Virus record (IMG/VR): IMGVR_UViG_3300010413_000078 | Coordinates: 1 to 41,361 of that record | Origin: a virus | DNA length: 41,361 nt | Reading direction: 5' to 3' (one strand) | In this document: in pieces, positions 24,515 to 33,128 of the stretch | Position numbering within the stretch: position 1 is the stretch's first letter | How the letters are laid out: every line of letters begins with the position of its first letter | The notes under the pieces: generated by a model | Seen by the model: only the letters and a program-made list of their open reading frames with translations | The model's database searches: none | Told to the model about the DNA's origin: nothing | Made by a program: the position numbers and the translations under genes

Positions 24515-27258
24515 TAATGAATCCTCCGTCTGAGCGATGTGCTCCTATCAATACTGTTAACCGTAATCCCGGTTATCGTATCTCGTTCCTGTACGAGCAT
24601 TTCCCTTACGCTCCTGCTATCCAGAGCTTGGATCGTGAAGTTGTTGTTGACTACCACAGTATCTTGCATCTGTGGGGTCATCTGGAGGTTCGGTGTGGCG
24701 GCGAAATTCACACCGCCGAGTGGACTAGAGTATCCGCTGTAGTGACCGACTGGCGATCCTGGCCCAATCGCAGTTGTCGTGAATCCACTCTGTGTAGGCT
24801 TACTGATACCAAACAGACCTTGGAAGCCAGGTAGACTACCAAGTAGCCTCATGATCTGGCTACGCAGAAGCTCAGCGACAATAGTTTTGATCATATCAAC
24901 TACAGCTTCAGTAGCGTTACCAGATCCTGTCACAATCGCCTCCGTGAACTCCATGAACCCGTCCGCAATGCCAGTAATCACTTGTTCCATCAGCCTGAAC
25001 TTAGACTGCAAAGAGGCCAAGTTGAGATCGTCCATCTTTTTCTGCCACTGGTTGTACAGCTTTTCGTGTTCGGTCTCAAGTTGTTCTGCGGCATCCTTGG
25101 CTTCCTTGAGGGCTTGTGCGTAATCCCACAAGGCCATCAGTGACTCCACTTGCTGCGGATTGAAGCCCATTGCTGTCCACATCCTCACGTACGAATCCCT
25201 GAGACCTTCAGTACCACGCTCTAGCTCGTCTATCTCATCAAGCAGTTTACCGAGTTCGCCCTCGTAATTTATGACCCTATCTTGCGCTTCTTTCTCTGCA
25301 CGGTTAAGTGCAGCTTGCGCTGTTCGTTGCTTCTCCAGTTCCGCAGATAGCTCGTGCCTCCTAATGATCATCGTTTCGATATCTGGGATCATTGAGTTGA
25401 GCAATATGTACTCGTTACGTTCGGCCCTCGTTAGCTTATCGCCAGCCGCTATTCTTTCCTGATATGCAGCGTATAATGCACGAGCACTTCTTATAGTCTC
25501 ATCTGTATCCCACATATCATCCCACGGGATGTCGGCTGCCTGTGCCTTCATGCGAGCTATATCGTTGGCAAGATTAGTGTGAATATCACCAAGCCGTGTA
25601 GCTGCTTCTTCAAGTCCTGCCGGCACTTCGAAGCCGTTTATTCTGCGCTGAAGTTCCTCAAGTGCATCAATGCCTGTTCCTGCAAGAGACATCAGTGCCT
25701 TCGTCAAATCTAACGCAGACATCTTTTGCCCACTTTCGATCACACTGTCAATAAACAAGCCAAACCGAACCTTCATCTGATCAAGTTTGGCCTCGTCGCC
25801 CTCAAGTGATTCGGTCACATCTCTGAATATCGAGGCTATGTTATTAAGGTTATTCTTGAGGGATACCTCATCTACAAGGCCGGATATATCTTCTCCCTCA
25901 CTCAGCAAATAGGTTACAATGTCTAACCACTCTCCTCCGAAAGCATTTAGACTCTCAAGCTGCATAGTTAAGTAGTCTTCTAGCTTGTCCTTTTCAATAA
26001 CCTTGCCAGGCCAAATCGCAGACAACCCTTCATTGTAGTCACCCTTAAACCTTGCTTTGTCACGGATCGCGCCAAATTTCTGCGCCACTCCGTCCAGTGC
26101 TCGCTCAAGTGCTTTAGCTCTATCGGGGTCCATCAAATCATAGAAATAGGGGTCCGTAAGAATCCTGTTTCTGCCCCGTGCCATTTGTAGCCTGAGCTTC
26201 AACATTTTTTCGGCTATTGGGAGCCATTCTTCTCCCAGTTCACGACGAAGCTCACGGGTTGTATTATTGAGAAGTACTATCTGGGATGGCATAATCTCAA
26301 GAAATCGTGCGTACTCCTGCTGGATGGACACGTTATCTCTGAATGCTTGGGCCGAGAGGTCCAAGTTCTCGATCAGGTCCAACTCTGCCTGCGACAATGC
26401 AATCACAGCCAAGCGTGCGCGTGCATCCAGTACGTTTGCCAGTGCGATGCCTTCCTTGGTGCCCCTGGCGACAGCATTGATGACTTTCAACAGCGTGCCT
26501 GTTGGATCTTCCTTCCTCATCTTGGAGAACGCAACAGGGACCATACCTGCGGCAGCAGCAAAAGCTTGCACCTTATCTGGCGAGGTCATCTCCTGCATTA
26601 ACCTACGCAGTCGAGTACCGGCGCGAGTCGCACTTTCTGACACGACGTTCATTGTAGCAGATAGTGCGGCGATCTGGTCAACAGAGAATCCCATACGTGC
26701 GTACTCTGGTGCCATACGCCGCATATTCTCTACGATCTCGTTAGCAGAAGTGGCTGTAGTATTTGAAAGCTCGTTAATTGAGCTTGCCATTCTGTCAATA
26801 TCGCTGATTGGGAGCTTGGTCTGTTTGGCAATACGGGCAAGAGCATCCGCTGCGGCAGTAGACGTAATATCCGTCGCAACGCCCATCATCCCCATAGTTT
26901 CTGTAAACTTGAGGATATTCTGACTACCACGAATACCAAGACGGGCGGCAGTTGCGGCGACTTCCGACAACTCCTCACGCGCCAGAGGCATCCTTGTTGA
27001 CATATCTGCTATTGCTTGCGATATCGGGAAGGCTTCTGTCTGACCAAGTAGTTTAGTAAGCTCAGCGACCTCCCTCTGGAACGCAATTGTCTCCTTGATC
27101 GCTTTGCTGACGTATCTTACTCCGAAGTACGTAAACGCGAAGCCGACAACGCCAAGCTTACCTGCAACAGTCCCCAGAGCACCTGTAAGCTTCCTGAGTC
27201 CCTCAACTGCTGGCGTCGTGTCCATCCCGAAGACGGATTTAACATACCCAGTTTCCAT
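24514..27258 (-). CDS. Tape measure protein
   Basis: 914 residues, long and helix-rich, with hydrophobic patches near 30-50. It contains the phage tape-measure signature region (I-S-Q-A-I-A-D-M-S, A-A-T-A-A-R-L-G-I-R-G-S, M-N-V-V-S-E-S-A-T-R-A-G-T-R-L-R-R-L) found in TP901-type tape measures. It spans the tail lumen and sets tail length; 914 residues would correspond to a tail of roughly 135 nm at 0.15 nm per residue (inference). It starts right after the stop of the T frame, as expected after the G/GT chaperones. Confidence 0.85.
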   Translation of the reverse strand: METGYVKSVFGMDTTPAVEGLRKLTGALGTVAGKLGVVGFAFTYFGVRYVSKAIKETIAFQREVAELTKLLGQTEAFPISQAIADMSTRMPLAREELSEVAATAARLGIRGSQNILKFTETMGMMGVATDITSTAAADALARIAKQTKLPISDIDRMASSINELSNTTATSANEIVENMRRMAPEYARMGFSVDQIAALSATMNVVSESATRAGTRLRRLMQEMTSPDKVQAFAAAAGMVPVAFSKMRKEDPTGTLLKVINAVARGTKEGIALANVLDARARLAVIALSQAELDLIENLDLSAQAFRDNVSIQQEYARFLEIMPSQIVLLNNTTRELRRELGEEWLPIAEKMLKLRLQMARGRNRILTDPYFYDLMDPDRAKALERALDGVAQKFGAIRDKARFKGDYNEGLSAIWPGKVIEKDKLEDYLTMQLESLNAFGGEWLDIVTYLLSEGEDISGLVDEVSLKNNLNNIASIFRDVTESLEGDEAKLDQMKVRFGLFIDSVIESGQKMSALDLTKALMSLAGTGIDALEELQRRINGFEVPAGLEEAATRLGDIHTNLANDIARMKAQAADIPWDDMWDTDETIRSARALYAAYQERIAAGDKLTRAERNEYILLNSMIPDIETMIIRRHELSAELEKQRTAQAALNRAEKEAQDRVINYEGELGKLLDEIDELERGTEGLRDSYVRMWTAMGFNPQQVESLMALWDYAQALKEAKDAAEQLETEHEKLYNQWQKKMDDLNLASLQSKFRLMEQVITGIADGFMEFTEAIVTGSGNATEAVVDMIKTIVAELLRSQIMRLLGSLPGFQGLFGISKPTQSGFTTTAIGPGSPVGHYSGYSSPLGGVNFAATPNLQMTPQMQDTVVVNNNFTIQALDSRSVREMLVQERDTITGITVNSIDRSTSLRRRIH

Positions 27259-27456
27259 CTATCTCGCCTTTTGCTTGAGCTTCTGGTGCATTCTGTCAAG
27301 CTTATCTAAGTCACCTGGTCTGACACCAGAACGTTCATCCATTTTAATTTGCGAGGCATCCACTAAGTGAAACATCTCGTACCACGACAGCCCGTATAAA
27401 CTAGATGGTCCTAAGTACGTATAGCCTAGCTCGTGGAGGTCACTCTCCAGTGCCAT
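27259..27456 (-). CDS. T domain of the tail assembly chaperone (read by -1 frameshift)
   Basis: The 65 residues after ATG 27456 are probably not a separate protein. In the -1 frame, reading from the slippery site at 27498-27504 passes without a stop into this frame. It is rich in charged and aromatic residues (L-G-Y-T-Y-L-G-P, W-Y-E-M-F-H) and sits directly before the tape measure, as lambda T does. The fusion product GT would be about 207 residues. Confidence 0.75.
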   Translation of the reverse strand: MALESDLHELGYTYLGPSSLYGLSWYEMFHLVDASQIKMDERSGVRPGDLDKLDRMHQKLKQKAR

Positions 27457-27473
27457 TAGGCTATCACTAAAGC

Positions 27474-27881
27474 TTAGTTCTCTGCCTCGCTTCTTGCGTT
27501 TCCCTGGCCATCATCCTCGCTGATAAACAACCTACCAAGGCCACTAAAGAAAAACACAGCTTGCACTAAGTCCTCGATGGTCCAAGGGTCAAAGTTGTTT
27601 TCCATGTCCTCGACATTTTCGGCATCAAAATCCGGGAACACCAGATGTTCCTTGAGGAGTCTGTATTTCTCCTCTGGAGACCAGTCACTTAGAGCCTCAC
27701 CGAAACTTTCGTAGTTACGCGACTCGCCATAAAGAAGCGGCTTAACGAGACAAGGCAGCATAAGGTTTGGGGTGGCTCCCTCAACAGGGAGCACAGCCCC
27801 ATCCTTATCCCGCTTCACTCGTAGAGGCGCGACTTTCAAGTTAGCGATAAGCTCTTGCAAGCTCTCCTTCCTTGTAGCCAT
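27474..27881 (-). CDS. Tail assembly chaperone G
   Basis: 135 residues, between the tail tube and the tape measure. Acidic, helical C-terminal half (E-D-M-E-N-N-F-D-P-W-T-I-E-D-L). Near its end the zero-frame codons CAG GGA AAC form the heptamer G GGA AAC, a classic -1 slippery sequence, so a share of ribosomes should make the longer GT. G and GT coat the tape measure while the tail tube assembles. Start ATG 27881, preceded by GAGAGGAAT. Confidence 0.8.
   Translation of the reverse strand: MATRKESLQELIANLKVAPLRVKRDKDGAVLPVEGATPNLMLPCLVKPLLYGESRNYESFGEALSDWSPEEKYRLLKEHLVFPDFDAENVEDMENNFDPWTIEDLVQAVFFFSGLGRLFISEDDGQGNARSEAEN
27498..27504 (-). promoter_or_regulatory. Programmed -1 ribosomal frameshift site GGGAAAC
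   Basis: The minus-strand heptamer GGGAAAC sits in the frame G GGA AAC, eight codons before the G stop. Slipping back one base gives codons CGC AAG AAG CGA and continues to the stop at 27259. Lambda G/GT uses GGGAAAG at the same place. No strong downstream stem-loop is evident by eye. Confidence 0.85.
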
Positions 27882-27900
27882 TATTCCTCTCAGTGTTTAG

Positions 27901-29109
27901 TTATACGGCGGCCATCGCAATGCTCTTGCCCTGGAACGTATTGTCCACGGACAAGACCGCCATTCCGGTGTCTCTAGCAATGCTTCCGAGTGAAGTCATT
28001 GCGGCACCGGACAGTGTTACCGTTCCACCCGACAGAGTCCAGACAATGTCCGACTCCACGGTCCGCAGATGGTCGATCATAGCATCGTACGATGCAGTCG
28101 GGCCAAATACGGAGGCGTTAAGGTTGATCGTGCGCATACCCTCGGACAACGCCTTGCCGATTGAGTAGATCGTAGAGTTGGTCTCAATCCCGTTGTCAAT
28201 GCTGATCGACACAGACGAAATGTCGGCATCGATGCCCAGCGGACTTCCGCCACGCGTGATGGTGTCGCCCAGCAAATTCTCGTACGACGTTCCGATGGCA
28301 GACCCGTGAGAGCCACTGCCGAGCAGCGGAATCCCGAGATCGCCTTCACGGTCGTCGTAGGACGCCGATCCGTAGATGACCATCAGCGTATCGGTACCAC
28401 TCTTGACAATGATGTCTCCGACACACTCAGCATCCAGCAGAGCCGCATCAATCGACGCAAACGAAGCAGACGTAGTCTGGGGAGTAGTGCCGCTAAGTCC
28501 AACACCCTCAGACGTACCAGCACCAACATCCTCGATGGTCAATGTCTGCGTTGTGTCTGCTGTCGATGTGCTCTCAACCGTCAGTGTACCACTGGCAGAC
28601 GGCTGGTCCACCTGATACGCTCGCAGTTTACGGCACATGTAGTCCAAAGTAACGACAATCGGGTCGCCACTCTCAGGCTCGCCGCCGAGATTGACACTAT
28701 TGATCTTGGCACCGGTGGCAACGTAGTAAATATAGGAACCGCCACTTTGGACGCCATCGTCACCAGATCGTGCCCTACCGACGACAGTATGCGAAGCCGG
28801 AAGCTGACCATCAGTCAGACGCTTCATTCCGTCGCCTGCGGCATCCAGGGGATCGCCACTTCCGTTCACGAAGAACCTTTGCAGGTCGTACGTAACAGAG
28901 AACTCGTGTGACTCGGTGCCAGAGTTAAAGTTGACTACATCGGGGGTACCGATGTTCCCTCGCGGACTGACAGACGCTTGCGGAGAGACCGAAAACGACT
29001 GAACGGCATCGCTATACAGAAGCCATGCCGGATCATCCGGGGGCGTATTGTAAGTGCTTTCGCGCACAAACTCCAATCGGAGGGCGCGAATTCCACTCTC
29101 GTAAGACAT
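27901..29109 (-). CDS. Major tail tube protein
   Basis: 402 residues, beta-rich (alternating Thr/Ser/Val/Asp), with the opening G-I-R-A-L-R-L-E-F-V-R-E-S-T-Y-N-T-P-P-D and a long Ig-like C-terminal part. It lies between the tail terminator and the chaperones, the expected place. The larger size than typical tube proteins (about 200-250) suggests added surface domains. The start TAATG overlaps the 80-residue gene and has a strong GGAGA site identical to that of the 14029 gene. Confidence 0.75.
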   Translation of the reverse strand: MSYESGIRALRLEFVRESTYNTPPDDPAWLLYSDAVQSFSVSPQASVSPRGNIGTPDVVNFNSGTESHEFSVTYDLQRFFVNGSGDPLDAAGDGMKRLTDGQLPASHTVVGRARSGDDGVQSGGSYIYYVATGAKINSVNLGGEPESGDPIVVTLDYMCRKLRAYQVDQPSASGTLTVESTSTADTTQTLTIEDVGAGTSEGVGLSGTTPQTTSASFASIDAALLDAECVGDIIVKSGTDTLMVIYGSASYDDREGDLGIPLLGSGSHGSAIGTSYENLLGDTITRGGSPLGIDADISSVSISIDNGIETNSTIYSIGKALSEGMRTINLNASVFGPTASYDAMIDHLRTVESDIVWTLSGGTVTLSGAAMTSLGSIARDTGMAVLSVDNTFQGKSIAMAAV

Positions 29110-29351
29110 TATTCATTCTCCTTAAGATCGACTTCGGTTGGCTCCACAGCCTCTTCTGGCGGGAGTTCTTCCTTTGCCTTCTTAGTCTTTGGTTTGGAAA
29201 GTGAAGGGACCATAGCTAGGACAGCATCAAGATACTGGTCCTGAACTTCCGCTTCACCGTTGTCGTCAAAGCGCACTTCGATAACGTCGCCGTCGATTGT
29301 TAATCTGAGCGACTTAGTACCAGCGCCCTTCGGACGTTGGACTTTACCCAT
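29109..29351 (-). CDS. Small basic-then-acidic protein
   Basis: 80 residues. A basic N-terminus (G-K-V-Q-R-P-K-G-A-G), a short beta-hairpin-like middle (L-R-L-T-I-D-G-D-V-I-E-V-R-F) and a Lys/Glu/Pro-rich tail. No family recognised. It lies between the tail terminator and the tube protein and shares its stop with the tube start (TAATG). The 71-base gap upstream of it carries only imperfect dyads. Confidence 0.5.
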   Translation of the reverse strand: MGKVQRPKGAGTKSLRLTIDGDVIEVRFDDNGEAEVQDQYLDAVLAMVPSLSKPKTKKAKEELPPEEAVEPTEVDLKENE

Positions 29352-29422
29352 TGCTGTCTCCTATCTACGTGCGCCGTATACCGTTTCGGCCCGTGATATG
29401 TCTGAGCGTATAACTTTTCGCT

Positions 29423-29899
29423 CTATACAACGAACGTGGTTCGATACACGACACGCACTTCGTTGTCAATCCGAAACAGTACTGGCTTCAGTCTTGTCTC
29501 GGTTGCGTCTTCGTACCCAGTCCAGGAAATGAAGTCAAGGTCAGAGTCAGAAAACGTATTCTCTTCTATGATTCTCTTCACCTCTTTCGATGCTTGGTAA
29601 ACCCATTCTTTCGGGTTCACTGACAGGCCCATCTCGTGATGTGCCCAAACACCGACAGTGAGATATAACATACAGCGTCTTACAAGCGTCCCATTACCAC
29701 CGAAAGCGGACACACCAGTAACTCCACCGTCTACCATAGTGTTTCCGCTTGTAATCGTCAGTTGCGGCTCAGCTTGCCACGCCTGATTGTACCAGCCTGT
29801 GTGGATTTTTGGAGTCACACCTGAAACATTCGCAGGATTCCAATTGTCCACTAACAGTGTACGTAACTTAACCTTCGGATCGGTAGTTAGCAAGTTCAA
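29423..29899 (-). CDS. Tail terminator / tail completion protein
   Basis: 158 residues. The opening D-P-K-V-K-L-R-T-L-L-V-D-N-W-N-P and the middle V-G-V-W-A-H-H-E, with K-E-V-K-R-I-I-E, match the general form of small siphophage tail terminators (lambda gpU position). ATGA overlap with the stopper-like gene. Assigned from order plus weak pattern. Confidence 0.55.
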   Translation of the reverse strand: MNLLTTDPKVKLRTLLVDNWNPANVSGVTPKIHTGWYNQAWQAEPQLTITSGNTMVDGGVTGVSAFGGNGTLVRRCMLYLTVGVWAHHEMGLSVNPKEWVYQASKEVKRIIEENTFSDSDLDFISWTGYEDATETRLKPVLFRIDNEVRVVYRTTFVV

Positions 29900-30264
29900 A
29901 CTCGCTTTCTATATACCAGAAATCGGATCGCTCCAATCTTGGAGTTTTCCATTTCCATAACTTCGTAGTCAAGACCCTTATGCGTCAGAACTGGCGGTTT
30001 ATCTACAGCCGTATTCTCAGGGATAACCACATTATCCAACACAAAGAACTCAAGTTGCATCATATAGTAGTGCCCTAATTCGCCCCTTCTGTCGAATGGC
30101 AACCTGGTATTAGTGGACGTACTAGGGATGCAGTATTCAAAATCGTACGTCGTTTCCGTCCAAACAGTATCACCTTGGCTATCAACACCGTTCGCTGTGT
30201 ACATCGTCAGCGTGGCGGGATCGCCAACCTTATTGAACAGATGCGGCATTAACATTGGTCTCAT
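29896..30264 (-). CDS. Head-tail stopper / neck protein
   Basis: 122 residues, mainly beta. G-D-P-A-T-L-T-M-Y-T-A-N-G-V-D-S-Q-G-D and the later H-K-G-L-D-Y-E-V-M-E-M-E fit small head-closure proteins (SPP1 gp16 type). It is between the connector and the terminator, in the expected order. Function from position; moderate certainty. Confidence 0.5.
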   Translation of the reverse strand: MRPMLMPHLFNKVGDPATLTMYTANGVDSQGDTVWTETTYDFEYCIPSTSTNTRLPFDRRGELGHYYMMQLEFFVLDNVVIPENTAVDKPPVLTHKGLDYEVMEMENSKIGAIRFLVYRKRV

Positions 30265-31245
30265 TTATTCACCGCCCATCATATCACCATGAAGCTCAAA
30301 TGTCCTTCCGCCGCCGCCGCTACTCTTAGACCAAGACATACGCCTGTCAACGAAATCTGAACCCTCTCCTATCTTGCCCGCGTACGCTCTGCCTTGTTCT
30401 ACACTTGCGTTAATCATCTCAAACTCTGTTGCGCCGACAGCCATTGTCGCCCACAGGAACCCTGTATCGTAAATGACTCGGTCCCTCTTTGGTAGCCTAG
30501 AAAGGATCTCTTGTGCAACTGGATCGTTCTGTGCCGCCTGCGACAGCCCCCAGGTCTTTTTACTGGTACTTGGATAGTTCTTGATGTTACGTCGTGCGTT
30601 AGCTACCACCTTCTTGGCCAGCTTCTCGAATTGGTTGGTCGGGTTAAGTAAAGTGCCCCAGATAAAGCCTGCCGTAGCACGACCAGCTTCACGACGAGCG
30701 ACACGACCAACAGCATCGCCACGTAGTACACCATACATATCCCCCAAAAACCGCTGTCCTTCGTACAGTCCGGTCCTGCCACGCCATATCCCTTCTTTCA
30801 AGCTTTTGGCTGGCTTTAGTGCACGACCAGACCACGTACCTGGTCCGTACCCGCTGAACGCGTTACTGCGAAAGTGCTCATTGACTGCCTGCACTAACGC
30901 ATCCCTGTAGAAGTAGGTCGGAGGGTACGGCAATCCGTTCCAGTTATGTACGAAACCGCGATCTACCCATCCAGCATACCGTGTCATATTGCCAACCCAG
31001 TACTCAGATGAGTGTGCGGCCTTAAGTAAGTCGTTCAGATACCCCATAAACTGAGCAAATGCGAATAGTCCGAAGATGCCGAAATGAGACTTGGCCAGCC
31101 CATAAGCCCTACCAGCAGACCAACCAAGTGCACGATTGCGTACACGGTTTTGTATTGCTTGTGTGGTTGGTGTGCCCCCGACCCCAAGGGCACTCCAATC
31201 GCCAAACTGTCTGGCTACCCTCTTGATATCCGGGATGCCTGCCAT
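30265..31245 (-). CDS. Neck-region protein of unknown function
   Basis: 326 residues, basic and rich in Trp, Arg and Gly (F-G-I-F-G-L-F-A-F-A-Q-F-M-G-Y near 55-70). It holds the place where many siphophages have an HK97 gp10-like protein, but it is more than twice that length. No recognised domain; a head-tail joining or virion-internal role is inferred. Overlaps the adaptor stop by one base. Confidence 0.5.
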   Translation of the reverse strand: MAGIPDIKRVARQFGDWSALGVGGTPTTQAIQNRVRNRALGWSAGRAYGLAKSHFGIFGLFAFAQFMGYLNDLLKAAHSSEYWVGNMTRYAGWVDRGFVHNWNGLPYPPTYFYRDALVQAVNEHFRSNAFSGYGPGTWSGRALKPAKSLKEGIWRGRTGLYEGQRFLGDMYGVLRGDAVGRVARREAGRATAGFIWGTLLNPTNQFEKLAKKVVANARRNIKNYPSTSKKTWGLSQAAQNDPVAQEILSRLPKRDRVIYDTGFLWATMAVGATEFEMINASVEQGRAYAGKIGEGSDFVDRRMSWSKSSGGGGRTFELHGDMMGGE

Positions 31246-31649
31246 TAGTCGTCCGAGCTTGGCACAGGTGGATTGTCCATCATACCGTACCAGAAGATCG
31301 CAGGATCGTCCTGGTCCATAACGTCGCTCGCAACGAACGAGAGGCCGGATGGCACTGCCTCGGCATCATTTGCGGTCTTTCTATGTTTTTCTGCAAGAGC
31401 CATATAGTGTGCGTACGCATCACCGGCATCCTGCCATAACGTACTGAATCTATAGTTCACATCACGGGCAAACTTTGCCGCGATGACTTCGCAGGCGTCT
31501 GCCGCCGTCAGGTACAGAGCATTGCTGTTATTAGCAAGCAGGAATTCGATCTCTTCATCTTCCATTAGCAATACGTCGTTATTCGTATCGCCAATGAGCA
31601 GTCGGACCTTATCCCTATCCTTCACCAGAGATTTATCGTAAAGAGACAT
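31245..31649 (-). CDS. Head-tail adaptor (gp6/gp15-like)
   Basis: 134 residues, all-helical: K-V-R-L-L-I-G-D-T-N-N-D, E-E-I-E-F-L-L-A-N-N, A-A-D-A-C-E-V-I-A-A-K. These are the marks of HK97 gp6 / SPP1 gp15 adaptors that form a ring below the portal. It directly follows the capsid gene after an inter-gene hairpin. Confidence 0.75.
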   Translation of the reverse strand: MSLYDKSLVKDRDKVRLLIGDTNNDVLLMEDEEIEFLLANNSNALYLTAADACEVIAAKFARDVNYRFSTLWQDAGDAYAHYMALAEKHRKTANDAEAVPSGLSFVASDVMDQDDPAIFWYGMMDNPPVPSSDD

Positions 31650-31668
31650 TACCGGTCCTTATAGTGAA

Positions 31669-31710
31669 TCGGGGTGACTAACTAGACGTACGCCCAGATA
31701 GCCACCCCGA
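31669..31710 (-). terminator. Stem-loop after the major capsid gene
   Basis: TCGGGGTG (31669-31676) pairs with CACCCCGA (31703-31710). CTA/TAG pairs extend the stem inward past a mismatch. It lies just after the capsid stop, with no U-run on the minus strand, so partial termination or mRNA stabilisation is likelier than full stop. Confidence 0.55.
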
Positions 31711-31730
31711 AGATTCAACTATCAGATTGT

Positions 31731-32708
31731 TTAGGCAGTCGCCGCAACAATCGTGTTGAAGTACACGCCGAGATCAGCAGAAACCAGCTTAATGTCGGTC
31801 GCGGTGCGAATCTCGTAGTGGTCGCTGTGCGCGAATTCGTCACGCCCAGTCATAATCACGCCACCCATCGCATTGGTAACACCGGGGATAAGCCCAGTCC
31901 AAGCAAACGTGTAGCCAGCGGACGGGGTGTTAAGTCCCGGTCGCGGAGCCGCATAAACGAGCAACGCATCATTATCAGCACTAATAAAGCTGAAGCTGTC
32001 AGTCGCGCCCTCAACGGCAGTGTTCTGAACCGAACGCGGAACCAGCACCTGTTCGAGGCCGAGAGCGGCTGCGATCAGGTCGGTATCGATGATACCGGCT
32101 CGCGTGTACTTGAAAATGTCCTTCAGCTTGTCGTGATTACGGAATACCCTGTAAGCCCGTGCACCAAGCACCAGCTTATTCGGAGTAACCGCAGCAAGCT
32201 TCTTCGTGGCTTCCTTGTACTCATCAATCAGAGCCATCGGGTCGCCCGTACTCGGGTAAGCAATCTGAGTGAAATCAGTATCGGCGTTACCCTCAAGGTC
32301 TCCAGTCCAGACGCCAGTGGTCATGTAGGTCGCAGCCCACCGGACATCGTTGTTGACCATAGCCTGCGACATCAGAAGCTCCATAGCCTCACGACGCACA
32401 GAAATAGGATCATCAGCGTTCGTAGTTACGCGGTCATCCGCCTTGTAAGCAAGCGCACGCTCTTCGCAGCTATACGATCCGTCCGTCTTGGACCATTCAG
32501 CCACATCAGCACGCCCACCAAGGGGCCTCACGCCCATCTGGTCACGCCAGTAATCCCCACGATTAAAGATCACGTACTTATCACTCGCCTTGCGGACCGG
32601 CACGACAGGGAAAACCTTGTCATGCACGAAGTCACGCGATTCCTGGGCGAACGACACAGACAGATTCGTCAAATATCTGTCTACGTGAAGTTCATTGGGA
32701 GTCGGCAT
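31731..32708 (-). CDS. Major capsid protein
   Basis: 325 residues. The opening V-D-R-Y-L-T-N-L-S-V-S-F-A-Q, the early V-F-P-V-V-P-V-R-K-A-S-D-K-Y, the spine-like helix region (A-M-E-L-L-M-S-Q-A-M-V-N-N-D-V-R-W-A) and the later P-N-K-L-V-L-G-A-R-A-Y match HK97-fold capsid proteins that need no N-terminal cleavage domain. Best ribosome site in the window (AGGAGAATAACAAATG). It sits after scaffold and decoration genes, behind a dedicated promoter. Confidence 0.85.
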   Translation of the reverse strand: MPTPNELHVDRYLTNLSVSFAQESRDFVHDKVFPVVPVRKASDKYVIFNRGDYWRDQMGVRPLGGRADVAEWSKTDGSYSCEERALAYKADDRVTTNADDPISVRREAMELLMSQAMVNNDVRWAATYMTTGVWTGDLEGNADTDFTQIAYPSTGDPMALIDEYKEATKKLAAVTPNKLVLGARAYRVFRNHDKLKDIFKYTRAGIIDTDLIAAALGLEQVLVPRSVQNTAVEGATDSFSFISADNDALLVYAAPRPGLNTPSAGYTFAWTGLIPGVTNAMGGVIMTGRDEFAHSDHYEIRTATDIKLVSADLGVYFNTIVAATA

Positions 32709-32727
32709 TTGTTATTCTCCTAGTTAT

Positions 32728-33105
32728 TTATGCAATTGTTCCAGCAGGCGCACCAGGACAGGCAAGGAACTTAATCACTTGTCCATCTACACCATCTTCC
32801 AACGCGACCCCCACGATATAGTCACCAGTCGTCGCTGGAATAGCGTGACCAGTCGTGACTTCGTTCGTGAGGAATTCGCCAGCCGCCACAGCAGCACCGG
32901 CGATAACCTTACCCTTACCTGCAAGCAGGATCGTTCCATTACCAGAAGCCGGAGTATCCAGCAGTACGAACCCACCCGTGCCACCAGTGGCAGCAAGCGC
33001 AAGTTCGGCAGATCCGTCGAGAACGACGATCTTATACTGATGGGCACTCAGATCCCCGGATACAGGGTGGCTATCACGGATCTGAAGCATTCCCTCAAGA
33101 GCCAT
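32728..33105 (-). CDS. Capsid decoration protein (DUF2190-like)
   Basis: 125 residues, beta-rich and Gly/Ala/Val-rich: V-I-A-G-A-A-V-A-A-G-E-F, D-Y-I-V-G-V-A-L-E-D-G-V-D-G-Q. This matches DUF2190-type decoration proteins that stabilise the capsid lattice and are usually encoded just before the capsid gene. Ribosome site AGGAGA. Confidence 0.7.
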   Translation of the reverse strand: MALEGMLQIRDSHPVSGDLSAHQYKIVVLDGSAELALAATGGTGGFVLLDTPASGNGTILLAGKGKVIAGAAVAAGEFLTNEVTTGHAIPATTGDYIVGVALEDGVDGQVIKFLACPGAPAGTIA

Positions 33106-33128
33106 TATATTCTCCTATAACCTTGTTA

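Noticed and set aside
29352-29422. Promoter or terminator in the 71-base gap
   Set aside because: Only short imperfect dyads and no acceptable -35/-10 spacing.
31818-32723. 301-residue open frame on the plus strand
   Set aside because: Antisense to the major capsid gene; no ribosome site and Arg/Ser-rich shadow composition.
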